From the NCBI GenBank assembly GCA_900770075.1, contig CAAGIZ010000014.1, positions 1-8,109 of the forward strand: a DNA stretch of 8,109 nt. Direction: 5' to 3'. This DNA is from Spirochaetia bacterium (lineage in GTDB: Bacteria > Spirochaetota > Spirochaetia > Treponematales > Treponemataceae). Below the pieces are notes generated by a model, which ran no database searches, was not told the origin of the DNA, and worked only from the letters and a program-made list of their open reading frames with translations. A program made the translations under genes and the position numbers. Each line of letters begins with the position of its first letter. Positions within the stretch are counted from its first letter, which is position 1. This document shows, piece after piece, positions 1 through 7,616 of this stretch.

Positions 1-33
1 ACACTCTTTCCCTACACGACGCTCTTCCGATCT
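1..33 (+). other. Illumina TruSeq read-1 adapter left on contig end (not genomic)
   Basis: The first 33 bases match the standard Illumina TruSeq universal/read-1 sequencing adapter exactly, from ACACTCTTTCCC to GCTCTTCCGATCT. Genomic sequence begins at 34. In the frame of the following gene the adapter translates as TLFPYTTLFRS, a well-known artefact peptide in contaminated protein predictions. It has no stop, so gene callers will fuse it to the downstream protein. These bases should be trimmed. Confidence 0.98.
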
Positions 34-2289
34 CTCAGAAACGAAATCTATTCCGCAGGAAAACAGCTGGCGGAACTGGACAGAACCGCCCTTGACCTTA
101 ACCAGGGACTGGATTCAACTTCCTACATCACCTTCAGTACCCGTTCGGTTTTTGGTTTCGGAAGCCTGAAAAACTCCGGGGTAATTTCAGCAATTGACTC
201 TTTTTATTCCAGCAGAATTGAGGATTTAAAAAATGCTGTCTTTGAGGCGGTTTGTCAGGAATATTCAGCTATAACAGCTCTTTTTGTGCTGAATCAGGAT
301 TTTTTCAGTTCCACAGTAGAAACGGACCGGGCTTTTGCCTTTGCCGACGGTGCTTGTGAATTTGCCAGTCAGGGAGAAAAAATTCACGGCTTTTACGAAA
401 AACTGAAAGACAGCCCTGATGCAGAAGTTGAAGATTACAAAAAATCACTGGCATTCATTGAAGAGTTTTCCCGGAAAAACCTAAAAAATCTCCTTGCCCT
501 TTCAAAAGAGGTTTCCGAAAAAAATGCTCTTCTCCGGCATAAAGCGTCAGAAATTCAAAAAGCAGCGTCCTTTGGAACAGAAATCCTTAACTCAGCAGGG
601 GAATATGAAAAAATCGGCGGTGAACTGGAAAAAGAAAAAGCTTCCCTCTCTGAATTTTTGACAGAAGACGTTCTTTTGGTCTGGAATGTTCCCCTGAATT
701 TTTATGATGAACTTATGTCACTTGCACAACGTGAATGCAGTGCCCAGGCGGGAAATGTTTGGTCAGTATTTGCAAAGGTCTGCTCAGATGAGGGAGACAG
801 ACAGCTTTCTGATTTTGCAGGCCGCAGACAGAAGGCGGTGCTGCTTTTAACGGGAGATAAAAACGCTGACGGTGAAGAAAAATTCCAAAAATACTATCCT
901 TCTCTGGCATGGCAGCAGTGCTCTGACCTGAGTGCAGACATAAAAAAAGAAATAACGGTTCTTTCCGGCTACAGGAGTGAACTTTCCGGCGGAGAAAAAT
1001 TTAGGGAAACCCAAAAAGTCTATGCAGACAGCGTTCAAAACCTGGAAACCGTAATCGCTGAAATGGAAAAACTTCTGGAAGACTGTCAGAAGATTATGGC
1101 GGAGGCACGGCAGCAGTCCAACGAAGCCTTAAAGGCAGCCAACGAAGCCCGCAGGCAGTACGCTCTGGCAGAAGAAGAAGCGGACAAAAAGAACTACGAT
1201 CAGGCCCGCCAGTTCCTCTCCGAAGCCGACTCCAGTTACAAAAAGTCCCTCCGCTTTGAAGAAAACGACGGACTTCGCCGGGAATTTTCTTCAAAAATCG
1301 AATCCCTTGACCAGAGCATTACCGAAAAACAGAACAGCTGGGTAATCACCTCAGTCCGAAAACTCATCACCGAAGCCTACAACAGTTACTATGCCGGAAA
1401 CTTTGAAGGCTCAAGACGCACCCTGGACAGAGCTCTGGAAATCTGGGAAAAGACCCAGGCTCAGGAAAATACGGAAATCACCCAGCTTTCTGCCCTTGTA
1501 AAGGAAGCGTTGGAATCAAGTGGAGGAACGGAAATCTCTTATGCGGATCCTCTCTATAAAGATATGGGAACCTACCTCAATAACGCAAAACTCCACTACG
1601 AAGAGGGTGCTAAACTGTATTCCAACGGAAAGGAGGAAGAGGGTAGGGAAGTTTTGCTTCTGGCAAGAGATGAAGTCCGCAGGGTACAGAGGGTTTTCCC
1701 GAAAAATCAGGAAGCAGGCAATTTGAATCTCCTCATAAACAAAATTCTGGAGCCTCAGGTGTTTGAAGATACTGTTAAACAAAAGATAAATCAGGCAAAG
1801 GCCTCGGCTTCTTCCGGAAAGGATGTGGATTTGCGCAATTCCCTTGGGGAGATGCGGGCTCTTTTAAAGCTTATCCCGGAAAACAGGTCAGTTGCCGCCG
1901 CCGTAAAGGATTTTGAAAACCGGTTGAACCGGATTGAGGAATCCGAGCAGGCAAGAAAAAATATTGAGCGGTCTAATGCGCTTACCGTTCAGGCGAAAAA
2001 CGAAAAAAATCTCAGCAAAAAGATTGCCCTTTTGGACGAAGCCTTAGCCTTAAACCGCCGCAACACCCAGGCCCAGAAACTGAAGGACGAAGCCTATATG
2101 CAGAACGTCAGGGTAACTACTGTAAAAAACTATCTTGACGATGAGGACGAAGTGCTCTATTCCAGGGCGGAACGTTATTATAACGACGGTCTTAAGGAAC
2201 AGGCTGAGGTTTTGATAGAAGAATTATTCACAAAAAATCCTCAGGTTGCTAAAGTAATAAAATTGAAGCGGCGCATCGAAAATATGTAG
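34..2289 (+). CDS. Coiled-coil/TPR-like helical protein, 5'-truncated, function unknown
   Basis: The frame is open from base 34 (and through the adapter) to the TAG at 2287-2289, giving 751 residues whose true N-terminus lies off the contig. The GTG at 286 is internal: the same frame continues upstream with similar composition, so it is not the start. I do not recognise a named family. The protein is almost entirely helical and charged. Counting from base 34, a long coiled coil rich in Glu, Lys, Ala and Gln spans about residues 325-390. TPR-like helix pairs with the A-x-x-x-(Y/F)-x-x-G/K-(N/D)-(Y/F)-x-x-A pattern appear near 366-410 (ADKKNYDQARQFLSEAD), 440-470 (YNSYYAGNFEGSRRTLDRAL), 505-550, 650-690 (ALLDEALALNRRNTQAQKL) and 700-751 (AERYYNDGLKEQAEVLIEEL). 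No signal peptide or membrane helix is visible in the retained part. It lies 48 bases upstream of the phosphatase gene on the same strand, so co-transcription is likely. A scaffold or partner role for the receptor is inference from context only. Confidence 0.85.
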   Translation, partial: LRNEIYSAGKQLAELDRTALDLNQGLDSTSYITFSTRSVFGFGSLKNSGVISAIDSFYSSRIEDLKNAVFEAVCQEYSAITALFVLNQDFFSSTVETDRAFAFADGACEFASQGEKIHGFYEKLKDSPDAEVEDYKKSLAFIEEFSRKNLKNLLALSKEVSEKNALLRHKASEIQKAASFGTEILNSAGEYEKIGGELEKEKASLSEFLTEDVLLVWNVPLNFYDELMSLAQRECSAQAGNVWSVFAKVCSDEGDRQLSDFAGRRQKAVLLLTGDKNADGEEKFQKYYPSLAWQQCSDLSADIKKEITVLSGYRSELSGGEKFRETQKVYADSVQNLETVIAEMEKLLEDCQKIMAEARQQSNEALKAANEARRQYALAEEEADKKNYDQARQFLSEADSSYKKSLRFEENDGLRREFSSKIESLDQSITEKQNSWVITSVRKLITEAYNSYYAGNFEGSRRTLDRALEIWEKTQAQENTEITQLSALVKEALESSGGTEISYADPLYKDMGTYLNNAKLHYEEGAKLYSNGKEEEGREVLLLARDEVRRVQRVFPKNQEAGNLNLLINKILEPQVFEDTVKQKINQAKASASSGKDVDLRNSLGEMRALLKLIPENRSVAAAVKDFENRLNRIEESEQARKNIERSNALTVQAKNEKNLSKKIALLDEALALNRRNTQAQKLKDEAYMQNVRVTTVKNYLDDEDEVLYSRAERYYNDGLKEQAEVLIEELFTKNPQVAKVIKLKRRIENM

Positions 2290-2326
2290 GGAATTCAAAA
2301 GAGAAAAAAGAGAAAGTACAAAGTGC

Positions 2327-2330
2327 AGGA
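2327..2330 (+). promoter_or_regulatory. Ribosome binding site fixing the phosphatase start at ATG 2338
   Basis: AGGA lies 7 bases before ATG 2338. The in-frame GTG at 2323 lies upstream of this site and has only a weaker purine tract before it. Starting at 2338 also gives a textbook signal peptide (MKRK, then a hydrophobic core). I therefore prefer ATG 2338 to GTG 2323. Confidence 0.7.
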
Positions 2331-2337
2331 AAAACAG

Positions 2338-5300
2338 ATGAAAAGAAAAATATCAGCCGGACGTGCTGCCATAAAAAAAACGATTTTCTCTCTTGCCGTA
2401 TTTTTTTTCCACCTGTGTTTTGCGTCAGGACAGAACCTGTATTTTGAACCGCCGGTTGCCCTGACTCAAAAAAATACTCTTTTTCCTGTTGCACTTTCCG
2501 TTTCTGACTGCAGTTATCTTTTTTACGAAGAAGCCAGGGGAAGCGAACTTCTCATAAAATGTCTGAAAAAAAAAGATTCGGAGTTGGAATGGTCAGAGCC
2601 AAAAAAAATTGCAGGTCCCTTTGAGTTTTCAGGGGAAGTGCCGGACGTCTATTCTGCTGCGGCACTTGAAAACGGAACACTCTGCGTTGCAGTAAGCGAA
2701 TCCCAGTACGAAATAGGAATTTACCTGTCTCAGGACGGAGGACAAAACTTTTCTTCTTCGAGGCTTTCTATGTTTTCCCACCGCCTGGTGGCTCCCAGAC
2801 TTTTCAGGACAAAAAACGGAAGCCTTGCACTTTTTGCCTCTATGGAAGAAGAAAACAGGTTTTCAATTGTATATTCCCTTTCAAAAGACGGACTTTCCTG
2901 GTCAGACTTTGTCGTATTTACCCCGGCTCAAAATCTGGAAAGCTCCTTTTCGCCCTTTATCTGCCCGGTTCCTCAGGGAGATTTAATCATCTTTCAGTCG
3001 CATTTTTCCGTTCCCAATCAGCCAAAAACCTTTCAGCTTTACACCGCACTTTCTGCTGATAACCTGAAAACCTTTGGAGAAGCCCGGCTTTTGACAGACG
3101 ACAGTGCAACTTCCAGCAGAAAGTTGAATTCGTTTACCGGTTTTTCAAATCAAAGCCCCGTGGTTTATTCAAAAAACGGACAGGTCTGGTGTGCCTGGGA
3201 AAGAAGCGAAGTCCGCTCGGAAAACTCATCCATCGCCCTGACCCGCATATCCCCGGAAGACGGAAAACTCACCGGTCAAAAAAGGGTACGGGAATATTCA
3301 GAGCAGAAAAAATCCCACAGACCGATTTTCTTTGAATATGGCGGAACCTTGCGGCTCCTGTGGTTTGACGACACAACCGGGGCTTTTTCCGCTTCCCAAA
3401 TTTCAGAAAATGCCTTTGGAGGCGAAAAGTTCATAAAAAACAGCGGCAATGCAGCGTTTGTTCAGCCCCTTGTAACTTCAAAAAACGAGATTTCTTATAT
3501 ATGGCAGAACCGTCAGAAGGAACCGAAAATTTCCATGGTTTCTCAGGACAAATTTGCCCTTCCTCCTGTTTTAAAACCTGTAAACTTCACCGAAAACCAC
3601 CGTTCCCGAAGCGACAGAATAAAAATCCGCCTTACCCTGCCGGAAGACACCAGCGGAATTGCAGGCTATTCCTGGAGTTTTTCAAAATCACCGGGAGAAC
3701 AGCCATCGACTGCTCCTTCAGATGTCATCGTGGAAAAAAACATGTCTTCCGGCCGCTCATACACCGTTACGGCAACGGCTCCCGAAGACGGACAGTACTA
3801 TTTTAAGGCAAAAGTTCTTGATGCTGCCGGAAACTGGTCAAAATCAGCAGAAGTTTCCTATATTCACGATATTACGCCTCCTCAAAAAGTTGAATTTTTT
3901 CCAATAAAAAAAGACCGCTTTGGTTTTGCAGAAGAAAATTCCATTAATGTAAGCTGGCAGAATAATTCTGAAGATTCCGACATTGCAGGCTACAGCTGGA
4001 GTTTTTCAAAAGTCAGGGAACTAGATTCAAAATTCAAAAATGCAACAGTAAAAAATTATCAGGAAGGCTCGCAAAAAGCCGGGGAAACCATCGGATACGT
4101 AAAAAAAATCGAAGAAGACGGCGAAAAACTGATTCAAAAAAGCTCAAATCCGCCGGAAAAAATCCTTCAGCTTAAAAATTCCCTTACCTTCAAAAACTGC
4201 CGGAACGGTGTTTACGTGCTTTCCGTCCGGGCAATCGACGAAGCGGGAAATGCCGGACAGGTTCAGTCCCAGCTGGTTGTGGTCAATAAATACATCCCCC
4301 ACACCGTAATTTCCGGGCTTCAGACAAAAAAAGACGAATTCGGCGGTCTTTCCATAAGCATCTACGGACAAGATTTTAACTACGAAGGAAAAATCGATCA
4401 AATCATCATCAAAAGCGAAGAAAATCCTCAGTTTCAAAAAAAACTGGAACTTTCAAAAAACGAATTTAAGATAAATTCATCCGGACTCATTACGGGAGTT
4501 CATCTTGAAGACATGGAAGAAGGAACTTACTCCCTTTACCTGCATCATTCTGAACGGGGGCTCAGCGGAGGGGAACAGAAAGGAGTCAATAAGTTCAAAA
4601 TAGACGAATCCGGCACCGTAAAAATTGAAAAACCCTTTGTTCCTTCTGCAGAATGGAAAGCCCGCACCTCAGAAAAACGCCGCACGGTTCAGATTGTTGA
4701 TCTGCTTTTTTCAAGCCTTATGGTACTGTGCGTCCTTCTTTTTGTCTTTGCCCTTTACGGAATTGCATCAGCCTTAAAAGAATCCGCCTTGATTAACTCA
4801 GAAATTGCAGCCCTGCTGTCAGGAGAAGCCATGCCTTTAACAAAAAAACTCAAAACAGAAAAACTCAAAAAGCGTCAGACCAGCCTGAAACTCAAACTGG
4901 TCGGATTTACAGTCCTTCTGGTGCTCGCCGTTGTAATAATGGTTTCCGTTTCCATCGGACGGCGCATGATCCAGACCCAGAGGAAAACCCTGGTGGAAAG
5001 CATGCAGGAACAGGTTACAGTTCTTCTCGAAGGAATGGCAAATTCCGTGCAGAACGCCATGAACGATGCAGTGGAAGGGGGAAGTTCCGTAGGACTCATA
5101 GATTTGGTGCGCCAGACAAACAATTTTTCACCAGCCGTCTACTCAACAATCATAGGTTGCGAAAAAAACGAAAACGACCGGCTGCTTGACTATTTTTGGG
5201 CATCAACCGAAAGCACCGCCGCCGTCAGCCAGAAACTGGACACAGAAGAACCATACATAGGAAAGAGCCGCTTTAAGCCAGAAACAGTGGAATCACAGAT

Positions 5301-7035
5301 TGCCCTGCAGTGCGCTTCTCTGGAACAGACTGCCCGGGAAAAAACCGGAGAAATACTAAAAGAACTGGCAGAAAAATACTCCCTCGAAAAAAAAGCAGAA
5401 TATACGGCAATTCTCAGAACCCTGGCCCGTTCGGCAACCCGGTCAGTTCCGGAATTTAACGAAGAAACTTTCGGAAAATCCACTCTTATTTACACCTTTT
5501 ACTACCCGGTTTTCTACAAAAACAGCGGCTCAGACACCCTGCTCCACGCAGTGCTCATTCTGCAGGTTTCTGCCGACGAACTGTACAATTCGCTCCTTCA
5601 GTCCCGCCGGTCAATCATCGTAATCTCCGCAATAGCCGCACTTATTGCCATAGTCCTCGGCATAATCGGCTCATGGATACTGGCCTCCCTCATAGTAGAA
5701 CCGGTAAAAAAACTCATGGCGCACGTAAAAGTCATAACCGAAACAAAAGACAAAAAACAGCTTAAAAACTTTGCCATAGATATAAAAAGCCGGGACGAAA
5801 TAGGAACCTTAGGAGAAGCAGTAAACGAAATGACCGCCGGACTGGTTCATGCAGCCGAAGAAGAAAAAAAAGCGTTGGAACAGGAAAAACTCTCCCTCGA
5901 CGCAAAGGCCGTCCAGCAGACCTTCCTTCCCCTTACAGCCTCGGACAAAGGCGGGAAAAAGACCACCGCCGAAGAAAACGAAAAAAACTTTCAGCTTTTC
6001 GGCTACTACGAAGGGGCGGATGCAGTTTCCGGCGACTATTTCGACTACAAAAAACTGGACGACCGTTTTTACACCGTCATAAAATGCGACGTTTCCGGCC
6101 ACGGAGTACCGGCAGCCCTCATTATGACAGTTGTAGCAACCCTCTACCGAAAATACTTTGAAAACTGGACATACAAAACCCACGGAACCGAACTGGGAAA
6201 ACTGGTAATCCAGATAAACGACTTCATCGAATCCCTTGGGGTAAAGGGCAAATTTGCCACCCTGCTCATAGCCCTCTTCGATTCAAAAACCGGAGACGTT
6301 CACCTGTGCAATGCCGGCGACAACATCGTCCACATATACAGCAGCCGGGAAAAAATCCTCAAAACCGTAACCTTGCACGAGTCACCCGCCGCAGGCCCCC
6401 TCCCGTCCTTCATGGTGGAAATGAAAGGCGGCTTCATCGTGGAAAAACTCCGCCTCAACCCGCAAGACGTGCTCTTTCTCTACACCGACGGCATCGAAGA
6501 ATCAACCCGCTTTTTCAGGACACCCGACTTTAACGTCACGGAGTGCAGGGAACCGGGGCTAAGGGAAGGCGAAATTCACCAAAACCACAAAGCCGGCCAG
6601 CAGACCGAACAGCTGGAATACGAACGCGTAAAAGAAATCTTGGAATCAGTCTTCACAAAAAAGACCTACAGGCTTACAAAATACCACAGCCCGGAGCCCC
6701 AGGAAGAACTTCTCTTCGACTTTACAAAACTGGAAGGCACCATCGAAGAGGCAATCATGGCACTGGTAGCAGTAGAAAAAGTGTTCAGAATGTACAAAAC
6801 CCCGAAATCCAAAGGCAGTGCAGGACGAACGGAAGCCGGAGAAATTTCAATACAGGGAGATGTCATCCGTGTAGACCGCAAAATCGACAGTTTCCTCAAA
6901 AAAACATTCAGCCGCTACCAGTATTACTGTTCATCCCTTGCCGATTTACAGGAACCTAATTATGTTTATTATCTTGATGTAAACGAAGATTCTCAGGCAG
7001 ACGACCTGACACTTCTCGCCCTAAAAAAACTCTAG
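2338..7035 (+). CDS. Membrane receptor: BNR propeller, Ig-like domains, HAMP, SpoIIE/PP2C phosphatase
   Basis: 1565 residues from ATG 2338. Order of parts: signal peptide 1-30 (basic start, hydrophobic core, cleavage near CFA-SGQ). A probable six-bladed sialidase/BNR-type propeller spans about 35-405, with Asp-box-like turns SQDGGQNF 131-138, SKDGLSW 182-188 and SKNGQVW 278-284. Two related Ig/Fn3-like domains follow, about 410-520 and 525-650, each with IAGYSWSFSK (441, 549) and an AGN motif (D495, D634). A TIG-like beta domain lies at about 655-770. Helices are TM1 ~786-812, TM2 ~852-876 and TM3 ~1092-1118. Between TM1 and TM2 is a Lys-rich, presumably cytoplasmic loop; between TM2 and TM3 is a probable Cache-like sensor. 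HAMP covers ~1117-1168 (EPVKKL 1121, RDEIGTL 1152). The phosphatase has AKAVQQTFLP 1189-1198, GDYFD (D1233, D1236), DVSGHG (D1251), NAGDN 1325, YTDG (D1384) and DDLTLL (D1555, D1556), so the metal-binding aspartates are present. Family knowledge: such PP2Cs dephosphorylate Ser/Thr, often on anti-sigma antagonists. No FRIP motif or sialidase catalytic set is evident, so ligand binding is more likely than hydrolysis. Substrate and signal are unknown. Confidence 0.93.
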   Translation: MKRKISAGRAAIKKTIFSLAVFFFHLCFASGQNLYFEPPVALTQKNTLFPVALSVSDCSYLFYEEARGSELLIKCLKKKDSELEWSEPKKIAGPFEFSGEVPDVYSAAALENGTLCVAVSESQYEIGIYLSQDGGQNFSSSRLSMFSHRLVAPRLFRTKNGSLALFASMEEENRFSIVYSLSKDGLSWSDFVVFTPAQNLESSFSPFICPVPQGDLIIFQSHFSVPNQPKTFQLYTALSADNLKTFGEARLLTDDSATSSRKLNSFTGFSNQSPVVYSKNGQVWCAWERSEVRSENSSIALTRISPEDGKLTGQKRVREYSEQKKSHRPIFFEYGGTLRLLWFDDTTGAFSASQISENAFGGEKFIKNSGNAAFVQPLVTSKNEISYIWQNRQKEPKISMVSQDKFALPPVLKPVNFTENHRSRSDRIKIRLTLPEDTSGIAGYSWSFSKSPGEQPSTAPSDVIVEKNMSSGRSYTVTATAPEDGQYYFKAKVLDAAGNWSKSAEVSYIHDITPPQKVEFFPIKKDRFGFAEENSINVSWQNNSEDSDIAGYSWSFSKVRELDSKFKNATVKNYQEGSQKAGETIGYVKKIEEDGEKLIQKSSNPPEKILQLKNSLTFKNCRNGVYVLSVRAIDEAGNAGQVQSQLVVVNKYIPHTVISGLQTKKDEFGGLSISIYGQDFNYEGKIDQIIIKSEENPQFQKKLELSKNEFKINSSGLITGVHLEDMEEGTYSLYLHHSERGLSGGEQKGVNKFKIDESGTVKIEKPFVPSAEWKARTSEKRRTVQIVDLLFSSLMVLCVLLFVFALYGIASALKESALINSEIAALLSGEAMPLTKKLKTEKLKKRQTSLKLKLVGFTVLLVLAVVIMVSVSIGRRMIQTQRKTLVESMQEQVTVLLEGMANSVQNAMNDAVEGGSSVGLIDLVRQTNNFSPAVYSTIIGCEKNENDRLLDYFWASTESTAAVSQKLDTEEPYIGKSRFKPETVESQIALQCASLEQTAREKTGEILKELAEKYSLEKKAEYTAILRTLARSATRSVPEFNEETFGKSTLIYTFYYPVFYKNSGSDTLLHAVLILQVSADELYNSLLQSRRSIIVISAIAALIAIVLGIIGSWILASLIVEPVKKLMAHVKVITETKDKKQLKNFAIDIKSRDEIGTLGEAVNEMTAGLVHAAEEEKKALEQEKLSLDAKAVQQTFLPLTASDKGGKKTTAEENEKNFQLFGYYEGADAVSGDYFDYKKLDDRFYTVIKCDVSGHGVPAALIMTVVATLYRKYFENWTYKTHGTELGKLVIQINDFIESLGVKGKFATLLIALFDSKTGDVHLCNAGDNIVHIYSSREKILKTVTLHESPAAGPLPSFMVEMKGGFIVEKLRLNPQDVLFLYTDGIEESTRFFRTPDFNVTECREPGLREGEIHQNHKAGQQTEQLEYERVKEILESVFTKKTYRLTKYHSPEPQEELLFDFTKLEGTIEEAIMALVAVEKVFRMYKTPKSKGSAGRTEAGEISIQGDVIRVDRKIDSFLKKTFSRYQYYCSSLADLQEPNYVYYLDVNEDSQADDLTLLALKKL
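3658..4011 (+). repeat. Direct DNA repeat marking a duplicated Ig-like domain
   Basis: Two 30-base copies, 3658-3687 and 3982-4011, match at 27 of 30 positions. They encode the identical peptide IAGYSWSFSK, starting at residues 441 and 549 of the phosphatase-receptor. The period is 324 bases (108 codons). Each copy is followed downstream by an AGN motif in a similar strand context (LDAAGN, IDEAGN), which suggests tandem duplication of an Ig/Fn3-like extracytoplasmic domain. The rest of the two units has diverged. Confidence 0.8.
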
Positions 7036-7039
7036 GAGG
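7034..7039 (+). promoter_or_regulatory. Strong ribosome binding site overlapping the phosphatase stop
   Basis: AGGAGG begins inside the TAG stop of the phosphatase gene (7033-7035) and ends 5 bases before ATG 7045. This gives near-consensus pairing with the 16S tail. The overlap implies that translation of the small downstream gene is coupled to arrival of ribosomes from the phosphatase gene. Confidence 0.9.
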
Positions 7040-7044
7040 CATTT

Positions 7045-7395
7045 ATGGCATTCAAAGAAAATTTTCAGAAATATCTGGAAAAAGGAGTCCAGGTTTCAAA
7101 GAAAGCATGGACAAAGGCCGAAAGCGCAGTTACAAAGTTCGGAGACGAAAGCGTTTTAAAAATCGAAAAGACCCAGCTCCAGTCAAAACTTAAAAAAGAA
7201 ATCACCGCACTGGGACAGGAAGTCTTGGACGCTTTTTCCGAAAAAAACACCATAAGTTCAGAAGAAGAGCCCTTTGCCGCCCGCCTGACCGAAATAAAAA
7301 GGCTCAAATCAGAAATCCAGCACCGGGACGAACTTTTGAACGCAGCAAAAACAAAAGAGCCGGAGCCAGAAACAGAAAAACAGCCGGAGGAATAG
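7045..7395 (+). CDS. Small charged helical protein, function unknown
   Basis: 116 residues from ATG 7045, with a consensus RBS AGGAGG 5 bases upstream, ending at TAG 7393-7395. I do not recognise a family. Residues ~3-30 look like an amphipathic helix (FKENFQKYLEKGVQVSKKAW). Residues ~40-100 form a predicted coiled coil rich in Lys, Glu, Leu and Gln (KIEKTQLQSKLKKEI; RLKSEIQHRDELL). The last ~14 residues are a disordered Pro/Glu/Lys tail. There is no signal peptide, membrane segment, Cys pair or STAS/HPt-like signature. It starts 9 bases after the phosphatase gene and is translationally coupled to it, so a role alongside the receptor, as adaptor or substrate, is plausible but only inferred. 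It is the last gene before the rRNA operon. Confidence 0.85.
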   Translation: MAFKENFQKYLEKGVQVSKKAWTKAESAVTKFGDESVLKIEKTQLQSKLKKEITALGQEVLDAFSEKNTISSEEEPFAARLTEIKRLKSEIQHRDELLNAAKTKEPEPETEKQPEE

Positions 7396-7412
7396 CAAAG
7401 TTAAAAGAAGTT

Positions 7413-7455
7413 GGAGCGCATCCACCGTCAAGCCGGCTAAACGGGGTTCCGCTCC
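7413..7455. repeat. Inverted repeat GGAGCG...CGCTCC with inner palindrome
   Basis: GGAGCG at 7413-7418 pairs perfectly with CGCTCC at 7450-7455. Between them are an 8-base palindrome AGCCGGCT (7431-7438) and a possible inner CCGT/ACGG pairing (7425-7428 with 7441-7444). The RNA could fold into a branched structure just after the last gene of the operon. It is not followed by a T run, so it may stabilise the mRNA end or belong to the repeat block that follows. Confidence 0.5.
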
Positions 7456-7462
7456 CGCTTCA

Positions 7463-7560
7463 TTCAAAGGGGCATAACAAAAAAGCCAGAAAAAAAAGTT
7501 TTCCGTCCTTTCAGGCACCCACTTGCAAAACAAAACAGCCCGAAAAACAGCCCCTTTGAA
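7463..7560. repeat. 11-base inverted repeat bounding an A-rich core
   Basis: TTCAAAGGGGC at 7463-7473 is the exact reverse complement of GCCCCTTTGAA at 7550-7560, with 76 bases between. The enclosed segment has A-rich tracts and no gene. The arrangement resembles a small non-autonomous intergenic element. Only one copy is visible here, so mobility cannot be judged. Confidence 0.5.
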
Positions 7561-7594
7561 CGGCTCCGCCGCCCCTAATATCCGGGCTAAGACC

Positions 7595-7616
7595 GGGACG
7601 GGCGCAGCCCCGTCCC
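7595..7616 (+). other. GC-rich 8-bp hairpin, possible weak terminator or repeat end
   Basis: GGGACGGG (7595-7602) and CCCGTCCC (7609-7616) form a perfect 8-bp stem with a 6-base loop. The sequence after it is TCTGC and then an A tract, so it lacks the U run of an intrinsic terminator on the + strand; on the - strand the T run lies on the wrong side. It could slow polymerase or be the end of the intergenic repeat block. Confidence 0.55.

Noticed and set aside
286..2289. Start of the first gene at GTG 286
   Set aside because: The frame stays open back to base 34 (and through the adapter) with the same helical coding character, so GTG 286 is an internal valine in a truncated gene.
2323..2337. 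GTG 2323 as start of the receptor gene
   Set aside because: It has a poorer ribosome binding site than ATG 2338, and starting at 2338 gives a normal signal peptide.
2440..3555. Propeller as an active sialidase
   Set aside because: Asp-box-like turns are present, but no FRIP motif or arginine triad could be recognised, so only a binding role is proposed.
5809..6183. 124-residue - strand reading frame
   Set aside because: It is antisense to the conserved SpoIIE/PP2C motifs. Its composition mirrors the coding strand.
6543..6959. 138-residue + strand reading frame in another phase
   Set aside because: It lies wholly inside the phosphatase gene, which stays intact through to its DDLTLL motif. 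Its Arg/Pro/His/Gln-rich content is typical of a shifted frame.
7595..7616. Hairpin as a classical intrinsic terminator
   Set aside because: It has no T run after the stem on either strand in the right orientation.
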